Shown here piece by piece: positions 33,119-42,039 of a stretch of DNA of 64,000 bases (positions are counted from its first letter, which is position 1; the number at the start of each line of letters is the position of its first letter). The position numbers and the translations under genes are program-made. Under the pieces are notes generated by a model, which saw only the letters and a list, made by a program, of their open reading frames with translations, searched no databases and was not told where the DNA came from. This stretch comes from Desulfothermus sp964427155 (GTDB taxonomy: Bacteria > Desulfobacterota > Desulfovibrionia > Desulfovibrionales > Desulfothermaceae): contig CAYRSC010000005.1 in NCBI GenBank assembly GCA_964427155.1, positions 1 to 64,000 of the forward strand, given 5' to 3'.

Positions 33119-35620
33119 ATGAAGATATTAAATCCCATCACCACCCTCCTGGAAAAACGATTCTATGACTATTACAAGATAAAGATCATTATTATCACCC
33201 TTTCTCTCCTCTCTTTTGTCTTTGCAGTAGTTGGAGGGGGAATATATTATTTTAAGGTAAAACACTCCCTCTTAAAAGAGGCCCGCCAGAGATGTGTGGC
33301 AGTTTTAAATACTGTAAACAAAAATTTCTCCCTCTTTCTCACCCAGTATGAGCTTGCAGTAAAGGCCCTTTCGCGCCTCAAGGAGATAAGGGCCTGTATA
33401 AAGGAGCCCTCCCCTATATCCCTAAGACATGCCAATTATGTCCTAGATGTGTTTTCCAACTCCTTCAAAGTAGAGGCATGTTACCTTATGGACAGACATG
33501 GAATAACCATAGCATCCAGCAACAGGGATTCAAAAAATACCTTTGTGGGTAAGAATTTCTCCTTTCGTCCCTACTTCCAAAAGGCCATGCAGGGCCATCC
33601 CTATATCTATCCTGCCCTGGGGACCACCTCCAAGAGGAGGGGGGTTTATTTCAGCTATCCCGTATATATAAAGGGAAAGGACTCCCCTGAAGGGGTTGCG
33701 GTGATAAAGGCATCTATAGAATATCTGGAATCCAGATTTCTCTCTCGTTTTCCCGGGATCTTTTTCTTTGTGGACCCCAACGGCATAATATTTATCTCCA
33801 ACAAGAAGGAGTGGCTTTTCTATACCATAGTCCCCCTGGACCCTCATACCATAGAAAGGGTAAGGAGGTCCAAACAAATGGGCAATGGACCCTGGCTATA
33901 CAGTGGCTTCAAGTTCTCAGGGAATATGGCCCAGGACCCTTTGGGGAAAAGGTACCTGGTATTTGAAAGCAAGATGAGATTGTTTCCTGGATGGAAACTC
34001 TTATATCTGCTGGATGAGAGGTATATTTTTAAAAACTTGCACCGCCCCATCCTGGAGATAGGGGGACCTGTAATCATAGGGCTGATGTTTCTGGTGGGAA
34101 TCCTGGTATATTTTCTCTCCCAGATAGCCCAAAGAGAATTAAAGAACAGGGAAAAGATAGAGCAAAAACTGAGGAAGAGTGAGGAAAAATATCGTTCCAT
34201 CTACCATAACACCCCTGCAATGCTCCACTCCATTGACCGAGATTACAGGTTGCTAAGGGTAAGTGATTATTGGCTGGAGGCCACAGGATATGAACGAGAA
34301 GAGGTTATAGGGAAGAGGCTTACCGAGTTTTTTACACCTGAATCCAGGAAAAGGGCAGAGGAATTTGTCCTCCCATATTTTTTCAAAAAGGGACACACCA
34401 AAAATATCCACTATCAGTTTATAAAAAAGAATGGAGAAATAATGGACATCCTTCTCTCCTGTTATGGGGTGAGGGACGCCTCAGGAGAGGTAGTGGAGAC
34501 CCTTGCCATCTCCGTGGACATGACAGAAAGGCTCAGAGAGCAACAGGAACTAAAAGAGGCAAAAAAGGAACTCAGCCGCTATTCCAGGGAGCTGGAAAGG
34601 CTGGTGAAACAACGCTCCAGAGAGATAGATGCCATCCTCAGATACACCCCCTCTATTATCTATCTAAAAAACAAGGACCTTAAATACCGACTTGTAAATC
34701 CTGGTTTTGAAAGGTTATTTGGGGTTTCAAATCAAGGAGTGAGAGGAAAAAAGGACCATGAGGTGCTTCCCTGTGAGATTGCACGACAATTTCAAGAAAA
34801 TGACTATAGGGTCTTAAAAAACAGGTCCCCTTCTCAGATAAAGGAGGTCATTTCCCTAGGGGGAAAGGATTATGTCCTCCTATCAATAAAGTTTCCCATA
34901 TACAATGAAAACGGGGAGTTAGAAGGGATTGGGGGCATATCCACAGACATTACAGAACTGGAAGAGGCCCAGAAAAAATTAAAGGAACTCTCCAGAAACA
35001 TAATCAAAAACCAGGAAAGGGAGAGGGCTCGCATAGCCAAGGAACTCCACGACGAACTGGGACAGATCCTCACTGTCCTCAATATGGATGCCTCCTGGGT
35101 TGAGCGAAGGTTAAGAGATGTGGATCCAAAGGGGGCCAGACGAATCCAGTCCATGAAACAACTCATTGACAGGACCATTGATGAGGTAAGGACCTTGGCC
35201 TTTCAACTGAGACCTGGCACCTTGGACCACCTTGGACTCATAGAGGCCCTGGAGTCCCTAATCGCAGACTTTGAAAAAAGGACACACATCCTCTATACCC
35301 TCCACAAATCCCCAATCCCCCCTATAGATGACACCACTGCCACGGCCCTTTACCGCATCGTCCAAGAGGCCATAACCAATGCAATAAGACATGCATCTGC
35401 CCAGCATATAGACATCTGGGTCTGTTATAATGGGACTCATCTGGAAGTAAGGATAAAGGACGATGGAATGGGTTTCCCTGTTAACCATATACTCTCTTCC
35501 TGTGGAGGCTTTGGTATAGCTGGTATGCAGGAAAGGGCAGAGCTTATTGGAGCACAAATAAAGATAAGCTCCTGTCCTGGAAAGGGCACAGAGGTAATAT
35601 GTAGTATAGCCCTAAAATGA
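33119..35620 (+). CDS. sensor histidine kinase (Cache, two PAS, HisKA_3)
   Basis: This 833 aa inner-membrane kinase has a helix at about 21-44, an extracytoplasmic Cache-like ligand domain and a second helix at about 316-336. Two PAS domains follow (about 355-475 and 505-625). A NarX/DegS-type dimerisation domain carries the phospho-accepting His644 (RIAKELHDELGQ), and an HATPase domain has EAITNAIRHA and IKDDGMGFP. The Cache domain has SYPVYIKGK and related segments, as in organic-acid sensors. The LuxR-type response regulator follows 18 bp later and the TRAP transporter after that, so the kinase probably senses the transported acid (inference). Confidence 0.92.
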   Translation: MKILNPITTLLEKRFYDYYKIKIIIITLSLLSFVFAVVGGGIYYFKVKHSLLKEARQRCVAVLNTVNKNFSLFLTQYELAVKALSRLKEIRACIKEPSPISLRHANYVLDVFSNSFKVEACYLMDRHGITIASSNRDSKNTFVGKNFSFRPYFQKAMQGHPYIYPALGTTSKRRGVYFSYPVYIKGKDSPEGVAVIKASIEYLESRFLSRFPGIFFFVDPNGIIFISNKKEWLFYTIVPLDPHTIERVRRSKQMGNGPWLYSGFKFSGNMAQDPLGKRYLVFESKMRLFPGWKLLYLLDERYIFKNLHRPILEIGGPVIIGLMFLVGILVYFLSQIAQRELKNREKIEQKLRKSEEKYRSIYHNTPAMLHSIDRDYRLLRVSDYWLEATGYEREEVIGKRLTEFFTPESRKRAEEFVLPYFFKKGHTKNIHYQFIKKNGEIMDILLSCYGVRDASGEVVETLAISVDMTERLREQQELKEAKKELSRYSRELERLVKQRSREIDAILRYTPSIIYLKNKDLKYRLVNPGFERLFGVSNQGVRGKKDHEVLPCEIARQFQENDYRVLKNRSPSQIKEVISLGGKDYVLLSIKFPIYNENGELEGIGGISTDITELEEAQKKLKELSRNIIKNQERERARIAKELHDELGQILTVLNMDASWVERRLRDVDPKGARRIQSMKQLIDRTIDEVRTLAFQLRPGTLDHLGLIEALESLIADFEKRTHILYTLHKSPIPPIDDTTATALYRIVQEAITNAIRHASAQHIDIWVCYNGTHLEVRIKDDGMGFPVNHILSSCGGFGIAGMQERAELIGAQIKISSCPGKGTEVICSIALK

Positions 35621-35638
35621 CGTTGAAGGGGTATCTCC

Positions 35639-36274
35639 ATGAAGAAGATTAAGATACTTCTGGCAGATGACCATTTTATTGTCCTGGAAGGACTTAAAAG
35701 GATAATAGAAGAGTGCGAGGATATGGAGGTGATAGCCACTGCCCTGGATGGTCGTGATGCAGTGAGGCTTGCAATTGAAAAAAGACCCCACGTGGCAGTG
35801 GTGGACATCTCCATGCCCATATATGACGGCCTGGAGGTAATAGCCCTCCTCCAGCAACACCTACCTTCTATGCCCATCCTTATCCTCACCATGCACGAGG
35901 AAGAACAGTATATCTTCAGGGCCATTGAGGCAGGGGCAATGGGATATATAACCAAAAAGGCAGTGGCGGATCAGCTGGTTACCGCCATCAGAAGGGTATA
36001 TCAAGGTAAGAGATATCTTCCAGAGGATGTGGCAGAGATAATTGCCCTCAAGATTGCCAGGGGTAGGGGCAATTCTCCGCTGGACCTATTATCCACCCGT
36101 GAACTCCAGGTGTTAAAGAGGATAGCCCAGGGACAAACCAACCGAGAGATCGCACGAGACTATAATCTGAGTGTAAAGACCATTGATACATATCGTCAAC
36201 GGATATTGAGGAAACTAAATCTCAGAAACAATGCAGACATATCCCGCTTTGCCATCACCCACAAACTCATATAA
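35639..36274 (+). CDS. NarL/LuxR-type response regulator
   Basis: This 211 aa regulator has a receiver domain with Asp10/Asp11 and the phosphorylated Asp56 (VVDISMPIYDG). The conserved ILTMHEEEQYI and GYITKKA segments follow, then a LuxR helix-turn-helix (about 145-205: LSTRELQVLKRIAQGQTNREIARDYNLSVKTIDTYRQRIL). It is the partner of the HisKA_3 kinase just upstream. The dctQMP genes downstream are the obvious target. Confidence 0.94.
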   Translation: MKKIKILLADDHFIVLEGLKRIIEECEDMEVIATALDGRDAVRLAIEKRPHVAVVDISMPIYDGLEVIALLQQHLPSMPILILTMHEEEQYIFRAIEAGAMGYITKKAVADQLVTAIRRVYQGKRYLPEDVAEIIALKIARGRGNSPLDLLSTRELQVLKRIAQGQTNREIARDYNLSVKTIDTYRQRILRKLNLRNNADISRFAITHKLI

Positions 36275-36288
36275 GGCTCCCCCTCTTT

Positions 36289-36307
36289 TGTAAGAATTTT
36301 TCTTACA
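36289..36307. promoter_or_regulatory. 19 bp palindrome upstream of the TRAP genes
   Basis: TGTAAGAA, a TTT spacer and TTCTTACA make a perfect 8 bp inverted repeat between the response regulator gene and dctQ, 92 bases before the dctQ ATG. It is AT-rich with no long T-tract, so an operator fits as well as a terminator. The local LuxR-type regulator is a candidate binder. Confidence 0.45.
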
Positions 36308-36398
36308 CCACAATCCCAAATATTCCACTTTCCTCATCCACTCTCCCCCTCTATAACCTGAGGGTAAGTTTTCCATATTAACTCTCAGGAGAAAAACC

Positions 36399-36932
36399 AT
36401 GTTTAAACAGCTGGACAGAGGTGTAACCTTCTTCAGTGTCACGGTTATGACCATCTGCATGTCTGTGGCCACTGTGGTGGCCTTTATAAATGTAGTGCTG
36501 AGATATCTATTTGGCACCTCCCTCCCGTGGGCAGGGGCCCTAACCTCCTATCTATTTATATGGTCTGCACTCTTTGGAGCGGCATATGGGTTTAGGACAG
36601 GAATGCACATAGGGGTCACCTTTATCATCCAGAGTTTAAGACCCAGACTGGCAAAGACCCTTTTGATAGTAAATTTGATAATAATCCTGGGATTTCTGGT
36701 ATGTTTTACCAAATGGGGGATTGATTTCATAAGGTTTAGCATCAACCTGAAACAGATAGATATAGATCTACGCGTCCCCTTCTGGATCATCTATCTCTGT
36801 GTGCCTCTATCTCTCCTCATCTCCACCTATCAGGTGCTCCTCAAGCTCATAACCACCATCAGGACTCCGGTGGATGAGTTTGATTATGACCGCATAATGA
36901 AAGAAGAAAGTCAAACACAAGGAGACGGATAA
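36399..36932 (+). CDS. dctQ: TRAP transporter small membrane subunit (DctQ)
   Basis: This 177 aa membrane protein has four predicted helices, including FINVVLRYLFGTSLPWAGALTSYLFIW, the conserved DctQ stretch. It forms the small subunit of a tripartite ATP-independent periplasmic transporter driven by an ion gradient. A CAGGAG site is 7-8 bases upstream. Its stop codon overlaps the dctM ATG by one base. Confidence 0.9.
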   Translation: MFKQLDRGVTFFSVTVMTICMSVATVVAFINVVLRYLFGTSLPWAGALTSYLFIWSALFGAAYGFRTGMHIGVTFIIQSLRPRLAKTLLIVNLIIILGFLVCFTKWGIDFIRFSINLKQIDIDLRVPFWIIYLCVPLSLLISTYQVLLKLITTIRTPVDEFDYDRIMKEESQTQGDG

Positions 36933-38215
36933 TGGTAGCACTCACCCTCTTTGGACTACTTTTCCTTTTTCTGATAATGGGAATCCCCATTGCAGTGGCC
37001 CTGGGACTCTCCACCATCATCTCCCTTCTCACCTTTACCTATGACCCTCCCATGCTGGTGGCCCAAAAGCTATTTGGTGCCCTGGACAAATATGCCCTTA
37101 TGGCAATCCCCCTATTTGTCCTCATGGGGAACTTCCTCTCCCATGGTGGCACTGCCAAACGCATAATAAAGTTTGCAAGGTCCCTAGTGGGACATCTCCC
37201 AGGGGGACTGCCCATGTCCGCCATATTTGCCTGTGTAATCTTTGCCGCGGTAAGTGGTTCTTCTCCTGCTACAGTGGCGGCCATTGGCTCCCTCATGATG
37301 GGCGCAATAAAGGAAGATGGTTATTCTGATTCCTTCTCAGTGGGCTCCATTGCCTGTGCGGGCTCCCTGGGGATCTTGATGCCCCCTTCCATTGTATTAA
37401 TTATCTATGGGGTCACTGTTGACCAATCCATTGGAAAGCTATTTATGGCAGGGGTGATACCCGCCATATTCCTAGGTGGAATGCTGATGTTTGTTACCTA
37501 TGTGGCGGCAAAGAGGAGTGGGAGGGAGAAGAAAAAACGAGCCTCTATGAAAGAGATATGGAAATCCTTCAAGGAGGCCATCTGGGGATTATTGGTGATC
37601 CTCATTGTGATAGGTGGGATATATGGGGGCCTATTTACCCCCACAGAGGCGGCTGCTGTATCTGCGGTATATGCCTTTTTTGTATCCAAGTTTGTATATA
37701 AGGACCTCTCCTGGAAGGATATCCCTCAGGTAATAAAGTCTTCAGCCATTACAGCGGCCATGATAATGTTTATCATTGCCAATGCCATGATATTTGCCTA
37801 TTTCCTCACCATTGAACAGATCCCCCAGGCCCTTACCAACTGGATAATAGGCCTCAATCTCAATAAATATTACTTCCTGGTATTTGTAAATATCCTCCTC
37901 CTCCTTGGTGGAAACTTTATGGAACCCTCCAGCCTCATTATGATCCTGGCCCCTTTAATCTTTCCCATTGCAGTAAAGCTGGGGATAGATCCCATCCACC
38001 TTGGGGTAATTATCACAGTAAACATGGAGATTGGAATGCTAACTCCACCGGTGGGCCTGAATCTATTTGTGGCAAGTGGAATCTCTGGACTCTCGCTCCA
38101 GGATACCATAAGGGCATCCATGCCCTGGTTTTTTGCTCTCTTGTTTGGACTAATCATAATCACCTATGTCCCACAGATCTCCCTGTTTTTGCCGAGATTG
38201 ATCTACGGGGGATAA
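36932..38215 (+). CDS. dctM: TRAP transporter large permease (DctM)
   Basis: This 427 aa protein with about 12 helices is the DctM translocation subunit. Family signatures are LFVLMGNFLSHGG, FAAVSGSSPATVAAIGSLM, GSLGILMPPSIVLIIYG and INVNMEIGMLTPPVG-like (TVNMEIGMLTPPVGLNLFV). It pairs with DctQ and the periplasmic DctP. The substrate is likely a dicarboxylate or related organic acid, judged from the family and from malic enzyme next door. Confidence 0.94.
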   Translation: MVALTLFGLLFLFLIMGIPIAVALGLSTIISLLTFTYDPPMLVAQKLFGALDKYALMAIPLFVLMGNFLSHGGTAKRIIKFARSLVGHLPGGLPMSAIFACVIFAAVSGSSPATVAAIGSLMMGAIKEDGYSDSFSVGSIACAGSLGILMPPSIVLIIYGVTVDQSIGKLFMAGVIPAIFLGGMLMFVTYVAAKRSGREKKKRASMKEIWKSFKEAIWGLLVILIVIGGIYGGLFTPTEAAAVSAVYAFFVSKFVYKDLSWKDIPQVIKSSAITAAMIMFIIANAMIFAYFLTIEQIPQALTNWIIGLNLNKYYFLVFVNILLLLGGNFMEPSSLIMILAPLIFPIAVKLGIDPIHLGVIITVNMEIGMLTPPVGLNLFVASGISGLSLQDTIRASMPWFFALLFGLIIITYVPQISLFLPRLIYGG

Positions 38216-38252
38216 CCTATAAAAATAAACTCATAAAAAAGGAGGGCTTGAC

Positions 38253-39254
38253 ATGGTAAAGAGGTTAGCAGTGGCAATTTGTTGTTTTTTCATGGTGCTT
38301 AGTGTGGGTTTGAGTCCCACCATGGCCCGGGTGTATGTTATCAAATTCAGCCATGTGGTGGCAGTGGACACCCCCAAAGGGGAGGCGGCCAACTATCTGA
38401 AAAAACTAGTGGAAGAGCGCACCCATGGAAAAATAAAGATGCAAGTATATCCCAATGCAGTTCTCTACGGAGACAGAGAGGCATTAGAGGCCCTAAAGAT
38501 GAATGCCATCCAGATGGCATGTCCCAGCTTTTCCAAATTTACCGGTTTTGTTCCAGAACTTCAGATATTTGACCTCCCCTTTCTATTTGAAAACAGGGAG
38601 CACCTCTACAGATTCATGGACAGTGATGTGGGCAAACAACTTCTTCAGGCGGTCTCCAGGATGGGTCTGGTGGGACTTGCTTACTGGGATAATGGGTTCA
38701 AGCAACTTACCCTAAGAGACCATCCTATAAGGCTTCCAAAGGACGTGAAGGGGAAAAAGTTCAGGATAATGTCCTCAAAGGTCCTGGAGGCCCAGTTTAA
38801 GGCAGTGGGGGCAAGTCCCCAGGTACTTCCGTTTTCTGAGGTATATAGTGCACTTCAGCAGGGAGTGGTGGATGGCCAGGAGAATACCATCTCCAACATC
38901 TACACCAAAAAGTTCTATGAGGTACAGAAATATATGACCATTAGTAATCACGGTTATCTGGGATATATGCTTGTGACAAATCAGATATTCTGGAATTCCC
39001 TGCCCCCGGATCTAAAAAATATCCTTAAAAAATGTGTGGATGAAGCCACAAGATACGAGAGAAAACTCGCCGCTGAATTAAACAAGGAGCAGCTTGAAAA
39101 GATAAAGGCCTCTCATAAGGTAAAGATCCACTATCTCACCCCTGCAGAGCGAAAGGTATGGAAAAAGGCCATGATGAAGATCTATCCTGAATTTTACCAT
39201 GTGATAGGGAAAGACAGGATAAAAAAGGCCCTGGAAATGGCCCATGAAGATTAA
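38253..39254 (+). CDS. dctP: TRAP transporter periplasmic substrate-binding protein (DctP)
   Basis: This 333 aa protein has a signal peptide (1-26, ending near PTMA) and a DctP-type binding domain. It contains KFSHVVAVDTPKGEAANYLKKLVEERT, the arginine region KGKKFRIMSSKVLEAQFKAVGASP and EVYSALQQGVVDGQENTISN, all typical. The Arg in KFRIMSS is the usual carboxylate-binding residue. A GGAGGG site precedes the ATG, 37 bp after dctM. Confidence 0.93.
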   Translation: MVKRLAVAICCFFMVLSVGLSPTMARVYVIKFSHVVAVDTPKGEAANYLKKLVEERTHGKIKMQVYPNAVLYGDREALEALKMNAIQMACPSFSKFTGFVPELQIFDLPFLFENREHLYRFMDSDVGKQLLQAVSRMGLVGLAYWDNGFKQLTLRDHPIRLPKDVKGKKFRIMSSKVLEAQFKAVGASPQVLPFSEVYSALQQGVVDGQENTISNIYTKKFYEVQKYMTISNHGYLGYMLVTNQIFWNSLPPDLKNILKKCVDEATRYERKLAAELNKEQLEKIKASHKVKIHYLTPAERKVWKKAMMKIYPEFYHVIGKDRIKKALEMAHED

Positions 39255-39345
39255 CTAATGGTCAGGGAGATTACAGAGGGGGAGGTGCCAGAGGGGGTAC
39301 CTCCCTATTTTATCTTTAAATACAGCCAAAAGGGAGATGTGGGGC

Positions 39346-40989
39346 ATGAAAAACTATGACATAAATTCCTTTCCCAGGGGGGTAGATCTCCTCAGAAATT
39401 CCCTTTTAAACAAGGACACTGCATTTACAGATGAGGAAAGGGAGGCCTTTGGTCTGGAAGGACTTATCCCTCCCCGGGTGTTTTCCCAGGAGATCCAGTT
39501 AATGAGGGTGATGGAGAACCTTAACAGGAAGACCTCTGATATTGAAAAGTATATATTTTTAACCGCCCTTCAGGATAGAAACGAGGCCCTATTCACCCGT
39601 GTGGTGGTGGAACACCTGGAAGAACTACTTCCCATAATCTATACCCCCACAGTGGGGAGGGCATGTGTGGAATATGCCCATATATATAGACGCCCCCGGG
39701 GATTTTATTTTGCCACAAAATATAGAGGAAAATTTAGAAAGATACTGGACAACTGGCCTCAAAAGGACATCCGCGCAATTGTGGTAACAGATGGGGAGAG
39801 GATACTGGGGCTGGGAGACCTGGGGGCAAACGGCATGGGTATCCCCGTGGGAAAACTTGCCCTCTACACAGTGTGCGGAGGCATCCATCCTGCCATGTGT
39901 CTTCCTGTGGTAATAGATGTGGGAACCAATAATGAGGAACTCTTAAAAGACCCATTATATCTGGGGATGCAACACCGCAGATGGCGAGGAGAGAAATATT
40001 ATGCAATTATAGATGAATTTATGGCCGCAGTAAAAGACAAATATCCCCATGTGCTTGTCCAGTTTGAGGACTTTGGAAATGAAAACGCCTTTGTCCTTCT
40101 GGAAAGATACAGAGAGAAAATGTGCGTATTTAACGATGATATTCAGGGAACTGCTGCCGTTGCCCTGGCGGGCATATACTCTGCCCTAAAGGTGATAAAA
40201 CGTCCCTTGAAGGAACAAAAATTTCTCTTCCTAGGGGCCGGGGAGGCAGGAATAGGTATTGGCAAGTTACTTGTGGAGGCCCTAAAGATTGAAGGTCTCA
40301 AAGAGGAGGAGGCAAGAGCGAGGTGCTGGTTTATGGATTCCAGGGGACTTATTGTAAAGGGTAGAGGACACCTCAACCCCCATAAGAGGGAATTTGCCCA
40401 TGAACATCCCCCTATCAATGACCTTGTATCTGCCATAAGGAAGTTAAAACCCACTGCCATTATTGGGGTATGCGGTCAAAGTGGTAGCTTCAATGAAGAG
40501 GTTCTAACCCTTATGGGAAAGATAAATGAACGACCTATAGTATTTGCCCTATCCAATCCCACTGAAAAGGCAGAATGCACAGCTTATGAGGCATATCTCT
40601 ATACCCAGGGACGTGCCATATTTGCCAGTGGAAGTCCCTTTCCTCCCGTAGATTTTCAAGGGAAGACATATTATCCAGGGCAGGGGAATAATGTCTATAT
40701 ATTCCCTGGTATTGGTCTGGCGGCAGTGAGTTTTATGATAAGCAAAATCCCTGAAATCTTTTTCCTGGAGGCCGCCAGGACCCTATCTGACCAGGTAAGA
40801 GAAGAGGACCTCAAAAAGGGGAGCGTATATCCTCCCCTTAAAAATATACGCAGGGTCTCCCTGGAGATAGCCACACGCATTTCAGAGCTGGCCTATGAGA
40901 TGGGACTGTGCAGGCTACCCAGACCTGCTGACATAAGACAACACCTCAAATGCCTCATGTATGACCCACGCTACGACGTGTATGTATAG
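39346..40989 (+). CDS. NAD(P)-dependent malic enzyme (large type)
   Basis: This enzyme of about 547 aa decarboxylates malate to pyruvate. Motifs are LPIIYTPTVGRAC (with the catalytic Tyr), GLGDLGANGMGIPVGK, the metal-binding FEDFGNENAF and FNDDIQGTA, and the NAD-binding LGAGEAGIGIG. I start at the ATG at 39346 because AGGGAG lies 9 bases before it; the ATG at 39337 has no spacing left. It follows dctP by about 90 bp, which suggests C4-acids imported by the TRAP system are turned into pyruvate. Cofactor preference cannot be read from the sequence. Confidence 0.93.
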   Translation: MKNYDINSFPRGVDLLRNSLLNKDTAFTDEEREAFGLEGLIPPRVFSQEIQLMRVMENLNRKTSDIEKYIFLTALQDRNEALFTRVVVEHLEELLPIIYTPTVGRACVEYAHIYRRPRGFYFATKYRGKFRKILDNWPQKDIRAIVVTDGERILGLGDLGANGMGIPVGKLALYTVCGGIHPAMCLPVVIDVGTNNEELLKDPLYLGMQHRRWRGEKYYAIIDEFMAAVKDKYPHVLVQFEDFGNENAFVLLERYREKMCVFNDDIQGTAAVALAGIYSALKVIKRPLKEQKFLFLGAGEAGIGIGKLLVEALKIEGLKEEEARARCWFMDSRGLIVKGRGHLNPHKREFAHEHPPINDLVSAIRKLKPTAIIGVCGQSGSFNEEVLTLMGKINERPIVFALSNPTEKAECTAYEAYLYTQGRAIFASGSPFPPVDFQGKTYYPGQGNNVYIFPGIGLAAVSFMISKIPEIFFLEAARTLSDQVREEDLKKGSVYPPLKNIRRVSLEIATRISELAYEMGLCRLPRPADIRQHLKCLMYDPRYDVYV

Positions 40990-41251
40990 ATGCTGAGTTT
41001 AAACTAAACAAGGAATCATACAGGGACAGGGGTCCATGAGCAATAGGGGCCAAGGGGACCCCTCCTCCTGTTATAACCCTCCCTCCAATCTGGAAGATGC
41101 TCATACCCTCCCCTGAAAAGTAGGCCCCTTTTAGATTTTAGACCCTGGATTAAGGGATAGGTAGTCAAACTCCCAATCTTCACTTGACTTATCAGGGGAT
41201 TCCCTTAAAACTCTCTCCTGGAAAAGCCCATTTTATACAAAAGATGGTTTG
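40990..41251. other. intergenic spacer between malic enzyme and radC
   Basis: 262 bases with several imperfect G/C-rich inverted repeats, such as AGGGGCC and GGACCCCT around 41047-41067, without a T-tract. I see no gene and no clear promoter. It probably contains the malic enzyme transcript end. Confidence 0.4.
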
Positions 41252-41938
41252 ATGAAGGGACCACCCCACTACCTTGGACACAGGAAAAGATTAAGGGAGA
41301 GGTTTAACAGGGACCCTGAATCCCTTTTAGACTATGAGCTACTGGAACTTCTCCTGTTTTACTGTCATCCCCGAAAGGACACCAAGCCCTTGGCAAAGGA
41401 AATGCTTCATAGGTGTGGTTCCTTAAAGGGGATATTCCTGGCCCCTGAGGAAAAGATAAAAGAGATCCCTGGGGCAGGAGAGGCAACGGCCCTTTTTTTC
41501 AAGGCCATAAGGGAGTTCTTTTCCCGCACAGAAAGAGAGGAGCTATTTTCCAGAAGGGGACTACGTTCTCCTCTAGAGGTATTTAATGCCTTTTATCCGA
41601 GGATTGGTCCAGAGAAAAAAGAGAGTTTCTGGGTGGTCCTTTTGGACACAAAAAACAGACCTATCTCCATAGAAAAGATATGTGAGGGCACAGTGGACAG
41701 GGCCACGGTATATCCCAGAGAGGTCTTTGAAAAGGCACTCACAAAAGGGGCCTGTGGCATTATCCTCCTTCACAATCACCCAGGAGGTGACCCCTCTCCA
41801 TCTAGAGAGGACATCCTCCTCACCAGGGAGATAGAAAAGATAGGAGAGGCTCTTGGTATAAGGGTATTGGACCACCTTGTAATTGCCGCAGACTCCTTTG
41901 TGAGCCTGAGAGAAATGGGGGAGCTTTCACAAATATAA
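41252..41938 (+). CDS. radC: RadC-family JAMM protein
   Basis: This protein of about 228 aa begins with a UPF0758-type helix-hairpin-helix region (SLLDYELLELLLFY, then IKEIPGAGEATALFFKA). It ends with the JAMM metal motif LHNHPGGDPSPSRED. RadC proteins were once linked to DNA repair, but their biochemical role remains uncertain. The ATG at 41252 is preferred over a TTG one codon earlier. No strong ribosome-binding site is visible. It is followed by lon. Confidence 0.9.
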   Translation: MKGPPHYLGHRKRLRERFNRDPESLLDYELLELLLFYCHPRKDTKPLAKEMLHRCGSLKGIFLAPEEKIKEIPGAGEATALFFKAIREFFSRTEREELFSRRGLRSPLEVFNAFYPRIGPEKKESFWVVLLDTKNRPISIEKICEGTVDRATVYPREVFEKALTKGACGIILLHNHPGGDPSPSREDILLTREIEKIGEALGIRVLDHLVIAADSFVSLREMGELSQI

Positions 41939-41947
41939 AAATATCCC

Positions 41948-41977
41948 TTGCTGAAATGGATTTTGGAATTATATAAG
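41948..41977 (+). promoter_or_regulatory. candidate sigma-70 promoter of lon
   Basis: TTGCTG (41948-41953) and TATAAG (41972-41977) are separated by 18 bases in the gap after radC, 63 bases before the lon ATG. There is no obvious heat-shock operator. Confidence 0.4.
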
Positions 41978-42039
41978 GTTATAGCCTTAAAAGGCAGTTT
42001 CAAAAGGAGAGAGTTAACACAAACCCTAAGGAGACAATA

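Noticed and set aside
41047..41067. AGGGGCC/GGACCCCT hairpin after malic enzyme as a terminator
   Set aside because: The stem is interrupted and no T-tract follows on the plus strand.
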